Source: G965230065 sp965230065
Lineage (GTDB): Bacteria > Bacteroidota > Bacteroidia > Cytophagales > Cyclobacteriaceae
NCBI GenBank assembly: GCA_965230065.1
Contig: OZ245942.1
Span: 5,766,001 to 5,830,000, forward strand
Length of the DNA stretch: 64,000 bases
Direction: 5' to 3'
Shown: positions 45,335 to 54,105 of the stretch, in pieces
Position numbering within the stretch: the first letter of the stretch is position 1
Layout: each line of letters starts with the position of its first letter
Notes under the pieces: generated by a model
Seen by the model: only the letters and a program-made list of their open reading frames with translations
Database searches by the model: none
What the model was told of the DNA's origin: nothing
Made by a program: the position numbers and the translations under genes

Positions 45335-45577
45335 ATGGGCATCAAAGATACTAAAACAGAGCAATTGAATCTAACGAAAAAAGAGGAAAATATTCAAAAT
45401 AAAATCCTAATCTTATCAGCGGATTTTGAAGAACTTATTGAGGCCTTGCAAAAACAACCAGTGGCTTCAGATGATAAATTATTTATTGAGAAAATGAAGT
45501 TTTTTCTGAGCAACTTTAAGATGGAATATAAAACATGGATGCAACAATCAAACAGGGTAATTCCCTCCCAGAAGTAA
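45335..45577 (+). CDS. Hypothetical protein, 80 aa
   Basis: Start chosen at the ATG at 45335 ('MGIKDTKTEQLNLTKKEENI'); the open frame to 45230 adds poorly coding residues. Long amphipathic helix 'KILILSADFEELIEALQKQP' suggests a coiled-coil or adaptor protein. It is divergent from parA (190 bases) and convergent with the next gene (3 bases). Not recognised. Confidence 0.55.
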   Translation: MGIKDTKTEQLNLTKKEENIQNKILILSADFEELIEALQKQPVASDDKLFIEKMKFFLSNFKMEYKTWMQQSNRVIPSQK

Positions 45578-45580
45578 TGA

Positions 45581-46000
45581 TTAGCCAGAAAATCCCAATA
45601 GAGAATAATACCAAATAGAATATTCTTTAAGAACATCGAATTCAGGTATACTCGAATTTTGTGTCTCGAGTAAATCAAGGTCAATATTAAAGTCTTTTTG
45701 GTCTGTAACTCTAGTAACTTGGGCCATTACTACAGATCTCTGATCATTAATGGCCAATCCTTTCAAGTGAAAGTGGTCTCCAAATGCAGGTCTGTTCCTT
45801 TTCATTTCTACTAATTGATTGTTTGTTCCTCCAGCCTCGAGGAAGTCATCCTCCCAATCGAAAGCTTCAGAAGGTGTAAGCAAAAGGTTAATCTTAAGTT
45901 GTTGTAAAAGCCTTTCTTTTATTTGATTTAAAGATGCTGTATTTAAAGATTTTAAATCCTGGTAAAGTGAGGAACGAAGATTATTGGATACGGTCATCAT
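45581..46000 (-). CDS. Hypothetical protein, 139 aa
   Basis: 139 aa with an N-terminal helical segment 'SLNTASLNQIKERLLQQLKI' followed by 'EAFDWEDDFLEAGGTNNQLV' and a beta-type segment 'AINDQRSVVMAQVTRVTDQK'. No recognised family. Convergent with the small plus-strand gene before it. Confidence 0.55.
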   Translation of the reverse strand: MMTVSNNLRSSLYQDLKSLNTASLNQIKERLLQQLKINLLLTPSEAFDWEDDFLEAGGTNNQLVEMKRNRPAFGDHFHLKGLAINDQRSVVMAQVTRVTDQKDFNIDLDLLETQNSSIPEFDVLKEYSIWYYSLLGFSG

Positions 46001-46188
46001 ACGAAAAATTTATGTTTTCTATCTAAAAGTTTTCTAAATTACCCTACATATTTGAGAATTTTGAAACCATATTTATAAAAAAATTACAGTCCAAGAAATT
46101 TTCCTAAAAAATAACTGTTTGCAATAATTCCAGAATGACACCCTATACTTTATAAATTTTTAAATGAACCTAACCAGAAAAATGAATA

Positions 46189-46806
46189 TTATTCAATGGG
46201 CAGAAAAATCCTCCAATTTGATTTGCACATATAATTGATCCTCTTGGTTATTTCGGTCCAACCTTGCCAGTGATTTCGGTGGTATGGTGCCACTCTGAGG
46301 ATGGCGCAATGTATCAATAAATTGACCAGGTTGATTTTTTTGACTCCTTTCAAGTAAGTACCGTCAACTTTAGCCAGCTTGAGTTTTTTTAGCCTTCTTC
46401 CGGTATTCTGGTAAAGCACTTTGTATCCCATCCTACAGGCCTGATGTTCAAGTGCCTGGCTAATATAACTTTTGCATAGACCGGATGGCCCGGTAATAAT
46501 CAGGTTTTCCTGTCTGGTTATAAAATCAAGTGTGGCCAGTCTCTGAAACATTTTTTAATCCAGGTTTCGTTGCAGCGCATAATTGATTTCCTCTAGCGTT
46601 GTTCTTTGCTTAAACCGTGCTTGTTTGAGCAGCCTCTTTGTTTTTTGGTGTTGCCTTGCCTCCCACCGATGGTCGGTAAGCAGCCCCAGGTACTCATCAG
46701 CAGCCATGGAGGTGTGCTGACTGGAAGAGAGGTGTTGCCAGTGAATCTCCGCCATGGCCTGAAGTCTCAAGGCCTGTAGTTTTTCGCATGTTTGTGTGTT
46801 GTTCAT
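46189..46806 (-). pseudogene. IstB-like ATPase remnant of an IS21-family element
   Basis: Start at the ATG at 46806. Reads 'MNNTQTCEKLQALRLQAMAE', 'ARFKQRTTLEEINYALQRNL' and, after an in-frame TAA at 46555-46557, 'QRLATLDFITRQENLIITGP' with the Walker A 'GPSGLCKSYISQALEHQA' (the usual GVGKS altered to GLCKS). At about 46325 homology stops ('KGVKKINLVNLLI') and another frame continues ('IDTLRHPQSGTIPPKSLARL') to a TGA at 46193. So it is dead: a stop, a changed P-loop and a missing C-terminus. Confidence 0.85.
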
Positions 46807-46825
46807 ATCTGTATGTTTTAAAGTT

Positions 46826-47213
46826 TCATTGATAATAATTCGCTCCCCGGATGTTGTGATGCGCAGGGATATGAGAGGTTTTCTCATGTAGTTGGTCAAA
46901 ATCAAGTTCCAGCTCCTCTTGCTTATTGAGCAAGATATTTTTGACCAAATTGTATTTGTATTAGTCCAGCTCACAAGCTTTATTACAAGCTTTGTTCAAT
47001 CTCTCACTTCCATGGCTTTTGCCCATTTGTAAGATGCCATTGGCGCGTTTGTGGTTCACCTCAGGGTAATCTGCATTGGTAAAAAGGCCTTTCATAAAAC
47101 TAACCACAGCCTGGCCATGCCTGGCAGCCCTGTGCTGGAAAAACTCCGGGCTCCACTGCGAATAAGCTTTGTGGGTACTGCTGAGATGGTCTTTATTGGT
47201 AGTGTAGGATCCT
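46826..47213 (-). pseudogene. IstA remnant (C-terminal part) of the same IS21 element
   Basis: Only the end of IstA survives: 'YTTNKDHLSSTHKAYSQWSP', 'FFQHRAARHGQAVVSFMKGL', 'YPEVNHKRANGILQMGKSHG', then an in-frame TAA after 'CNKACELD', and further on 'YNLVKNILLNKQEELELDFD' and 'HIPAHHNIRGANYY' before TGA at 46826. It joins at about 47213 to the broken NCS1 permease, so the N-terminus and catalytic core are deleted. The order IstA-IstB and the 19-base gap between them fit an IS21 element. Confidence 0.85.
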
Positions 47214-47214
47214 T

Positions 47215-47799
47215 TTACAGGGTTGCGGTGGTGAGAGGCGATTCGTTGATGGTTTCGATACCCCGGTAAATGATCCAGATATTCAGTAGCAAAAACAAGA
47301 GGAAACTGCCAGCTAGTGCTATATTCAAATCAATGAAGCTTCCCAAATAAGCACTATCGGCCAAGGCTGGAGAGATCAGTAATGACAGGTGGTAAATAGC
47401 TTTTCCTCCTATCCAGCATTGTATACCAAACCAACCGCATCCTACCAATCCTCTGAGTAAAGCAGCCAGCACGGCACCTTGCGTTCCAAAACCGGGTCGG
47501 ATAAGAACCGGAAAGGGAACCCCATATTTAGTGCCTGCCGTGGCATTAAGTATCATGGGGATCAATACAATAAGGTTGCCCAGCAGAATGGTCAATTATG
47601 CCTGCCACCAGTTCATCCCCTCTTCGATCAGACTACTGGCCAGTATATAGGTGGGGATACAAACGGCCATACCGATCCAGATTGCGGCAATATGCCAGGT
47701 ACCCCAGTTCCGTTTTGCCTGAGGTATCGGAGCAAAGTCTTCATTATACAATGAAGAATTAGTAATAGCAGTGCTGACGCTGAATTTTTCTTCACTCAT
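47215..47799 (-). pseudogene. Truncated NCS1-family nucleobase:cation symporter
   Basis: Start at the ATG at 47799 ('MSEEKFSVSTAITNSSLYNE'). The first part reads 'GTWHIAAIWIGMAVCIPTYI' and 'SSLIEEGMNWWQA', ended by an in-frame TAA (47596-47598), and continues 'LTILLGNLIVLIPMILNATA', 'TKYGVPFPVLIRPGFGTQGA', 'GCGWFGIQCWIGGKAIYHLS' to 47215. The normal protein has about 480-500 residues, but here only the first 200 or so remain, cut off by the IstA fragment. Members import allantoin, cytosine or uracil. Confidence 0.85.
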
Positions 47800-47854
47800 C
47801 GTTTGCAAGCTTTTTTCATTATTTTTTTCTGGCTGAAAACCCAATGATTGGTGG

Positions 47855-49348
47855 ATGGGTCATGAAATGAAAAATGCGCCGGATGCATGGTCAGGGAAAG
47901 GACTGAAGGTGATCGAGCGTAACAATGCCAATTTGTTGCATCTGGTCAATCAGATCCTGGATTTAAGGAAATTGGAATCAGGAAAATTACAACTGAACCT
48001 GGTGCAGGATGATGTCATTTATTACCTCCACTATATCATCGAGCCTTTTCATACCTTGGCAGAAAGCAGAAATATCAAACTGCATTTCCTTTGTGATGAA
48101 AAAGAAATTCTCATGGATTACGATAAGGAAAAAATGCTCCAAATTGTATCCAATCTCTTGTCCAACGCTATCAAATTTACCCCTGTAGGAGGAAATATAT
48201 ATGTACTGGTCAAAAAAGAACCTTCAAAATATAAAGAGCAGTCAGGCCACTCCATTATCACCGACGAGCTATTCATCATACAGGTCAGGGATACCGGCGT
48301 TGGTATCCCGGAAGAAAAGCTTCCGCATATTTTCACCCGTTTTTATCAAGTCGAAAACTGGCTGAGTCAAAAAAATGAGGGCACAGGCATTGGTTTAGCC
48401 CTCACCTGGGAGTTGGTAAAACTTATGAAGGGTATCATCAGCGTAAAGAGTGAGCACAAAAGGGGAACCACTTTCAATGTCTCTTTGCCCATCACCCGAC
48501 AGGCAAAAATTCAGAAAGCACCTCCTCCACTGGTAAACCCCACTGTTGACATTGAATTAATGGAAGACGATCCAACCGAAATTTCCCAACCTTCGGTAGC
48601 TGAAAATCAACTGCTGAGCTTATTAATTATTGAAGACAACCCAGATGTTGTCCACTATCTGGAGTGGCTACTTAAAGATCATTATCATCTGTACGTTGCC
48701 CGGGATGGACAGGAAGGTATAGCAGTAGCTTTAGATAAAATACCCACACTCATCGTTTGTGATTTGAAAATGCCATATAAAGATGGATACGAAGTATGCG
48801 ACACCCTAAAACAAGATGTACACACCAGCCATATTCCTATCGTATTTCTCACTGCCAAAAGTGATAACGAATCCCGGATAGAGGGTCTCAGACATGGCGC
48901 CGATGCCTATCTGACCAAACCCTTTAACCTGGAAGAACTCTTTGTGAGGCTGGAAAAACTGCATGAGTTAAGGCTTGCCTCACAAGCCCGGTATACTTCG
49001 CTGGAACCAACCAAAACTGGCCAGCATCCCATAGAGGATGCTTTTGTCTCAAAAGTGAGGTCCATCGTAGAAGATCATCTGGGTGATGATAGGTTTGGCG
49101 TACCTGAGCTTTGCAAAGCCGTTGGTATGAGCCGGTCTCATTTACACCTCAAATTAAAAGCACTTACCAACCGCTCTACTTCTCATAATATTCGTGTGGT
49201 TCGCTTAAAAAAAGCCAAAGAACTGCTTAGGACCTCTGACCTGAATATTACTCAGGTTGCCTACGAAGTCGGATTCAACGATCCTGCTTATTTTACCCGC
49301 AGTTTTTCTGAGGAGTTTGGAGCTGCTCCCAGGGATTTTAAGGCATGA
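47855..49348 (+). pseudogene. HTCS hybrid regulator lacking sensor and phospho-acceptor His
   Basis: 497 codons. It starts in the middle of the dimerisation domain ('MGHEMKNAPDAWSGKGLKVI', 'HLVNQILDLRKLESGKLQLN'). The H-box with the phospho-acceptor His ('HEFRTPLT') and the whole periplasmic sensor are missing. Remaining parts: HATPase ('LLSNAIKFTPVGGNIY', 'RDTGVGIPEEKL', 'GTGIGLALTWELVKLM'), receiver ('LIIEDNPDVVHYLEWLLKD', Asp in 'VCDLKMPYKDG', 'TAKSDNESRIEGLRHGAD', Lys 'LTKPFNLEEL') and an AraC-type HTH ('VPELCKAVGMSRSHLHLKLK', 'ITQVAYEVGFNDPAYFTRSF'). It cannot sense or autophosphorylate as is. HTCS genes normally sit beside a polysaccharide utilisation locus, such as the PL5/PL6 genes downstream. 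The divergent NCS1 start is 56 bases away, so a deletion probably cut off its 5' part. Confidence 0.85.
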
Positions 49349-49380
49349 ATAAGATATTGAACAAATTTTACATGGATGAA

Positions 49381-49440
49381 AGGCAAACCTCTGCCGGATA
49401 TTCCAAATGGCCCGACGTAGCTTCCAATCTCAGGCCATTG
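49381..49440 (+). repeat. Copy 1 of a degenerate 60-base repeat
   Basis: AGGCAAACCTCTGCCGGATA and TTCCAAATGGCCCGACGT, then TTCCAATCTCAGGCC; copy 2 at 54970-55030 shares AGGC, AAACCT, TTCCAAATGGC and TTCCAAT in the same order and orientation (roughly 70 percent by eye). They flank the integrase-PL6-Nramp-PL5-RraA block. Confidence 0.5.
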
Positions 49441-49715
49441 GCAAAGATCAATGGTAATAATCCTCCCCAGGTGAGAGAAATAACGAATTGTATAAATTGG
49501 TTGATTATAGTGCTATTTATTGAATTTTATACCAGCGTTCTGTACTTTTAAACCAACTTATTTCACTCATACGAATTAGGGTCATTTGATTCTTTTAGAG
49601 AGGTGAACTATTCGGTGAACTGACAAAGAATGTCCTCATAAAGTATTGACAAATAGAGGGTTATGAATAAGGTTATCATCCTTTCACCCCGACTTAGTAT
49701 AATTCAAACAACTTT

Positions 49716-49756
49716 AAAACCCCTTAAATCATATGATTTGAGGGGTTTTTTATTTT
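49716..49756. terminator. Bidirectional terminator
   Basis: AAAACCCCTTAAATCAT (49716-49732) and ATGATTTGAGGGGTTTT (49733-49749), 17-bp arms with one G-T mismatch, a T run on the right and an A run on the left. A strong terminator for either strand. Confidence 0.8.
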
Positions 49757-49919
49757 TTACCCCTCCATATCATGCATGCAATCTCAATAAAAATGTGTCC
49801 ATTTCATGGTTCATTTTTATTTCCTATCTTTTGGACACAATAATGAATGTACCATTCTGTATGCCAGATAGTTACTCTCTTAATATTTAGTAAAATTTGT
49901 GCTGGTTTGAATCAAAAAT

Positions 49920-49941
49920 ATGTCCATTCTGAAATGGACAT
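49920..49941. promoter_or_regulatory. TGTCCATT inverted repeat upstream of the recombinase
   Basis: ATGTCCATT-CTGA-AATGGACAT (49920-49941) is a perfect 9-bp inverted repeat; a further half site TGTCCATTTCA lies at 49796-49806. It ends 38 bases before the recombinase start. Possible operator or arm-type site for the recombinase. Inference. Confidence 0.45.
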
Positions 49942-49978
49942 CATGTGATTTATTCATAACCAACTAAATGAAATTATT

Positions 49979-50690
49979 ATGCGATCCAAAAACACTTTTA
50001 GCATTTCATTCTATGTGAAGAAACATCGGGTTTCACAAGGAAAAGTACCAGTTTATTGCAGACTCACGGTTAATGGTATCAGTCGGGATATTTCTATCAA
50101 ACGTTCAGTTGCAATCAGTCAATGGAAAGATGGAAAAGTAAAAGGTAATAACGAAGAAGCTAAAACCTTGAAAGCCTACCTCAAGCAAGTGGAAGCCAAA
50201 CTTTTTGAACACTACCGTAATATACTTGCAAATAATACTTTGATGACCGCTGAGGATATAAAGAATGCATAATTAGGATTGGAAAAGCAACAGCATACTT
50301 TATTGGAATTAATTGACTATCATAACACCCATCTAAAAGATACGCTGGAGTGGGGAACTTTGAAAAACTATTTTACCACTCAAAACTATGTGAAAGAGTT
50401 TTTAACTGAAAGGCTGCGTAAAAAAGATATTTATCTTTCCCAACTCTCTTATCGGTTCATTACTGAGTTTGAAATGTTTCTCAAAGGTTATCAACCTAAG
50501 GATCACCGTAAACCAATGGGAAATAATACAGTGATGAAACATATTGAGCGATTGCGAAAAATGATCGACCTGGCCATCAAAAATGAATGGCTCGAAAAAG
50601 ACCCCTTCCATAAGTTTAAGCTAAAGTTTGAAAAGAAAGACAGAGGGTACCTGACAAAAGAAGAGCTTATTAGTGCCATTGCAAAGGCTG
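49979..50690 (+). pseudogene. Tyrosine recombinase, N-terminal part only, with in-frame stop
   Basis: The ORF 49979-50272 has an Arm-DNA-binding domain ('KNTFSISFYVKKHRVSQGKV', 'RLTVNGISRDISIKRSVAIS'), ends at TAA after 'EDIKNA' and goes on in frame with 'LGLEKQQHTLLELIDYHNTH' (Tyr codon to TAA presumably). A core SAM-like domain follows ('NYVKEFLTERLRKKDIYLSQ', 'DHRKPMGNNTVMKHIERLRK', 'EWLEKDPFHKFKLKFEKKDR'). The C-terminal catalytic domain with R..HxxR..Y is missing; at 'LTKEELISAI' the frame enters a polysaccharide lyase instead. Confidence 0.8.
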
Positions 50691-51442
50691 ATGATGGAGA
50701 CATCATTGAGTTATCCGCTGGTCAGTTCACAATCAGTTCACCTTTAGAAATCGTTAAAAAACTGACAATTCAATCAGCAGATACGCATAACAAATCTATT
50801 ATTTCCTACACAGGGGCACCTGAAACTCCGGCTTTTGAAATGAACCCGAATGGTGAGCTCATTTTGAATGATGTGGTACTTCAGGGGAATGGTAAAAATT
50901 ATGCCTTCGCCAGTTTAAAGGAAAATATGTCCAGTTTATACAACCTGGAAGTTAACAACGTTGAGGTCACTAACTTCGATTTTGTACTTAAAACTTATAA
51001 ATACTCCTTTTCCGAGTATATCCAATTCAATGCTGTCATTATTAAAAATTGTAATAATGGGCTGGAACTCTCTGGCGAGGACGATGACCGGGGAGAATAC
51101 AATGCAGAAAATGTTTTCATCATTGATAGCCGGTTCGATGATGTCAGCAAGAATGTCATTGACTACTACCGCGGCAGATATGATGAATCCACTGTAGGGG
51201 GCAACCTGCTTGTTAAAGGATGCACTTTTACAAACAGTGGTGCTGATGAGGAAAATGGCATTTTGATTAATACTTACGGTATCATCAATGTTGATATTTC
51301 AGGAAATATATTTAAGAATAACCCGGTGGAATTGGTAGCCAGATTATGGGGGGCAAAGAATAACTCTCACTCTAATAATGTCATCGAAAACTCGGGCAGC
51401 CTGATCGTTGAAGAAAATCTTCCACTCAAGCGGATGTATTAA
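50685..51442 (+). pseudogene. C-terminal domain of a PL6 alginate/chondroitin lyase, fused in frame to the recombinase
   Basis: About 250 codons. They start at 'AKADDGDIIELSAGQFTISS' and carry the right-handed beta-helix pattern of the PL6 second domain: 'NGELILNDVVLQGNGKNYAF', 'SLKENMSSLYNLEVNNVEVT', 'VIDYYRGRYDESTVGGNLLV', 'CTFTNSGADEENGILINTYG', 'NNPVELVARLWGAKNNS', ending 'VEENLPLKRMY'. The first domain, which holds the catalytic Lys and Arg in PL6 enzymes, is missing, so the product cannot be an active lyase. The junction is in frame and shares a short 'AI..' run with both parents, which fits a recombination or deletion between two genes. Confidence 0.75.
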
Positions 51443-51507
51443 TAATGTGAACCCTTTGTGAAAGATACTACTCTGTTTTTCGACCTCATTGTGCTGGTTA
51501 GTTGTAT

Positions 51508-52746
51508 ATGAAAAAGGCATTAAATTTTCTGTTATCCTTCGGATCTGGCATATTTGCTATTGGTTATACCATTGGAACTGGTAATGTCACTTCCATGATC
51601 GTGGCGGGTAATTCTTTTAGCATGGACCTGCTTTGGGTGTTGTTTTTTAGCTGTCTTTTTTCGGGAGTCTTAATTTTCGTATCCGGGAGCTATTACCTGA
51701 CTACCGGAGAAACCGCCCTTTTCGCGGTTCGAAAACATTTACCTTTGGGTAAATTCCTGGCCATCATCATTATTATTACCGTAGGAATAGGCCAGTGGAA
51801 TTCACTGATAGGGATTATGGGAATTACTTCCAATGTGATTTTCGAAATCCTGGCGATCAATTTCCCGGGACTAGAAAGTGAAAAGTATTTAGTTGTTCTC
51901 GGGCTGGCTCTATTGATCATAGGGGTTTTCTATTTCCTTTTGATTAAGAAGGGTAATTATTCCATGTTTGAAAAAGTACTTGCCCTTTTTGTTTCTTTAA
52001 TGGGGCTGTCATTCATTTTCACACTACTTTTTGTTTTCCCTCTACCCACGGAAATAATCAGGGGATTGGTTCCTAAAATCCCGGAAGTAGAAGGAGCCGG
52101 TGTTCTCATTGCAGCATTTGTGGGGACTACGATGGCCGCCGCTACGTTCGTGTCACGACCATTATTTATTCAGGGAAAAGGCTGGACCAAGGATGATTAT
52201 AATGTACAGAAAAACGATTCAATAGTCGCGGCACTATTGATATTCACCATTAGTGGATCAATCATGGCCGTTGCCAGTGGAAGTTTGTACGGAAAAGGAA
52301 TCGAAATAACCCACGTACTAGACATGTCTGGCGCTTTGGAACCATCCGTCGGAAAGTTTGCCGTCAGCATATTTTTTGCCGGGACATTGAGTGCGGGGCT
52401 TTCCTCGATCTTCCCTTGCCTGATGATTGTTCCATTAATGTTGGGAGATTTTAATTCCGGGAAGTTGGATGTTACTTCAAGTCGCTTTAAATTGATCACG
52501 GGAGTGGCGAGCGTTATTGCTTTAAGTGTTCCTGTTTTTGGGTTTAACCCGATTCAGGGTCAGATTTTTACACAGGTGTTTAATGTTTTCGCGCTGCCGG
52601 TGGTGGTCATCAGTTTCCTGGTTCTTTGGAACCGGAAAAATGCTGGTTTGCCCGCCAACCGCATTGTAACCATCATAATCATGGTGACTGCCTTTGTGTT
52701 TTCCATCATTATTATGGTAAATGGATTAATGGACATTTTTAGCTGA
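51508..52746 (+). CDS. Nramp-like transporter with substituted metal-site motif
   Basis: 412 aa from the ATG at 51508 ('MKKALNFLLSFGSGIFAIGY'), about 11 membrane helices. Helix 1 reads 'TIGTGNVTSMIVAGNSFSMD', where canonical Nramp proteins have the metal-binding DPGN; here the Asp-Pro pair is gone. Helix 6 region 'IAAFVGTTMAAATFVSRPLF' keeps a gapped Met-Ala pattern. The fold is that of the APC/Nramp superfamily, with substrate likely not a transition metal. It lies between the PL6 fragment and the PL5 lyase (2 bases to the next ATG: stop 52746, start 52748), so it may carry an oligouronate or partner ion. Confidence 0.75.
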   Translation: MKKALNFLLSFGSGIFAIGYTIGTGNVTSMIVAGNSFSMDLLWVLFFSCLFSGVLIFVSGSYYLTTGETALFAVRKHLPLGKFLAIIIIITVGIGQWNSLIGIMGITSNVIFEILAINFPGLESEKYLVVLGLALLIIGVFYFLLIKKGNYSMFEKVLALFVSLMGLSFIFTLLFVFPLPTEIIRGLVPKIPEVEGAGVLIAAFVGTTMAAATFVSRPLFIQGKGWTKDDYNVQKNDSIVAALLIFTISGSIMAVASGSLYGKGIEITHVLDMSGALEPSVGKFAVSIFFAGTLSAGLSSIFPCLMIVPLMLGDFNSGKLDVTSSRFKLITGVASVIALSVPVFGFNPIQGQIFTQVFNVFALPVVVISFLVLWNRKNAGLPANRIVTIIIMVTAFVFSIIIMVNGLMDIFS

Positions 52747-52747
52747 T

Positions 52748-53995
52748 ATGATAAAAATTAATCGTTTCGTATTTGTACTATTCGTTCTGACTTTATTGGG
52801 AGGAGAAGGGTATGCGACTCATTTTATTCGACTGGATTCTAGCAGCCTGGCCAAGGTCAAGCAGTCGCTTCAAAATGGTACCGCATCAGCAAGGACGCTC
52901 CGGGCTTATGAAGAACTGATAAAAGAAGCGGATCACTTGCTAACTATAGATAACCCTACCGTGGTGGACAAAACCATAGTACCACCCACAGGCGATAAAC
53001 ACGATTATCTGAGCATCAGTCGCTATTGGTGGCCAGACCAGGAAAGTCCAGACGGATTACCCTGGATCAGGAAAGATGGAGAAACCAATCCGGATACGCA
53101 AACTGATGCTGTGGATAGAAAGAGGTTGAGTCGTATGACCAACGGAGTGCAGCGCCTGAGTCTTGCTTATTATTTTTCGGACAAAGACCAGTATGCGCAG
53201 AAGGCTACCAATATGATCAAAACTTGGTTCATCGACGATGACACCCGAATGAATCCACATCTGGAATTTGCCCAAAGTGTTCCCGGCAACCCCAAGCGAA
53301 GACCTTACGGCATTCTGGATGGCAGGTCCATTGCCATGAATGTTCCGGACGCTATCGCGATTCTTTCCGATTCTCCGTACTGGACAAATTTTCACAATAG
53401 GAAAATGTCAAAATGGTTCAACGATTATCTGGTATGGTTGACCGAAAGCGATTTGGGTAAGCAGGGCCTGGAACTTGATAACAATCACGGTTCATGGTAT
53501 AAGTATCAGGTAGCAGCACTCGCACTACACTTAGAAAATGAACCTTTGGTGAGAAGTATGGTGGAAATGGCACAACAAAGTCTGGACCAACAACTGAATG
53601 AGCAAGGGGGACAAATCCATGAGCTCGAGCGCACAAGATCTTTTTTCTATAGCTGTTTCAATCTTGAAGCTTTAACAGGTATTGCTACTCTCGCCGATCG
53701 GGTTGGTATAAACATGTGGCATTATGAGTCGGCTGAAGGAAAGAGCCTGAACCTGGCTATCAAGTACTTAGCGCCTGTTGTCCGAGGTGAAGACTGGCCT
53801 CATCCAAGCAAACAAGGGGCAAACTTGTCTTACCTGGTACCGATTCTGGCACGCGTGTCCAAGAAAGAAACATCAAATGATTTTGACCAGCTGTTGATCA
53901 GCGCCATAAGCATTCTTGAAGAACAGGAGCGGACAACTGGAGAAAAGAACCATGTCCTTCAGGAATTGAGTTTACTACAAGGTATCGATAATTGA
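52748..53995 (+). CDS. PL5-type alginate lyase family protein
   Basis: 415 aa. Signal peptide 'INRFVFVLFVLTLLGGEGYA' (residues 3-22). The alginate_lyase (alpha/alpha-barrel) domain shows 'SISRYWWPDQESPDGLPWIR', 'QRLSLAYYFSDKDQYAQKAT', 'GILDGRSIAMNVPDAIAILS', and 'LELDNNHGSWYKYQVAALAL' (NNHGSWY is the catalytic signature, NNHSYW in PL5). Cuts mannuronate-rich or related polyuronic acids in the periplasm. Translation is coupled to the transporter (1-base gap). Confidence 0.85.
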   Translation: MIKINRFVFVLFVLTLLGGEGYATHFIRLDSSSLAKVKQSLQNGTASARTLRAYEELIKEADHLLTIDNPTVVDKTIVPPTGDKHDYLSISRYWWPDQESPDGLPWIRKDGETNPDTQTDAVDRKRLSRMTNGVQRLSLAYYFSDKDQYAQKATNMIKTWFIDDDTRMNPHLEFAQSVPGNPKRRPYGILDGRSIAMNVPDAIAILSDSPYWTNFHNRKMSKWFNDYLVWLTESDLGKQGLELDNNHGSWYKYQVAALALHLENEPLVRSMVEMAQQSLDQQLNEQGGQIHELERTRSFFYSCFNLEALTGIATLADRVGINMWHYESAEGKSLNLAIKYLAPVVRGEDWPHPSKQGANLSYLVPILARVSKKETSNDFDQLLISAISILEEQERTTGEKNHVLQELSLLQGIDN

Positions 53996-54105
53996 ATTCG
54001 AAATATGGCAATTATTATTAACTGGTTGATAAACGATCACCTGCTCAAATTGGTTGGGGATGATTGAAAACAGGCGATTCAGCAAAATAATAAGGTAATG
54101 TTTGC

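Larger units (their letters stand above)
49349..49978. other. Intergenic region with a repeat, a terminator and an inverted repeat
   Basis: Contains a 60-base sequence (49381-49440) that is imperfectly repeated at 54970-55030, the terminator at 49716-49756 and the TGTCCATT palindromes near 49920. A 68-codon frame at 49345-49551 is probably not a gene; it starts four bases before the HTCS stop and has a poor C-terminus. Confidence 0.6.

Noticed and set aside
49345..49551. 68-codon open frame after the HTCS remnant
   Set aside because: It overlaps the HTCS stop by four bases, contains the degenerate repeat, and its sequence does not look like a protein.
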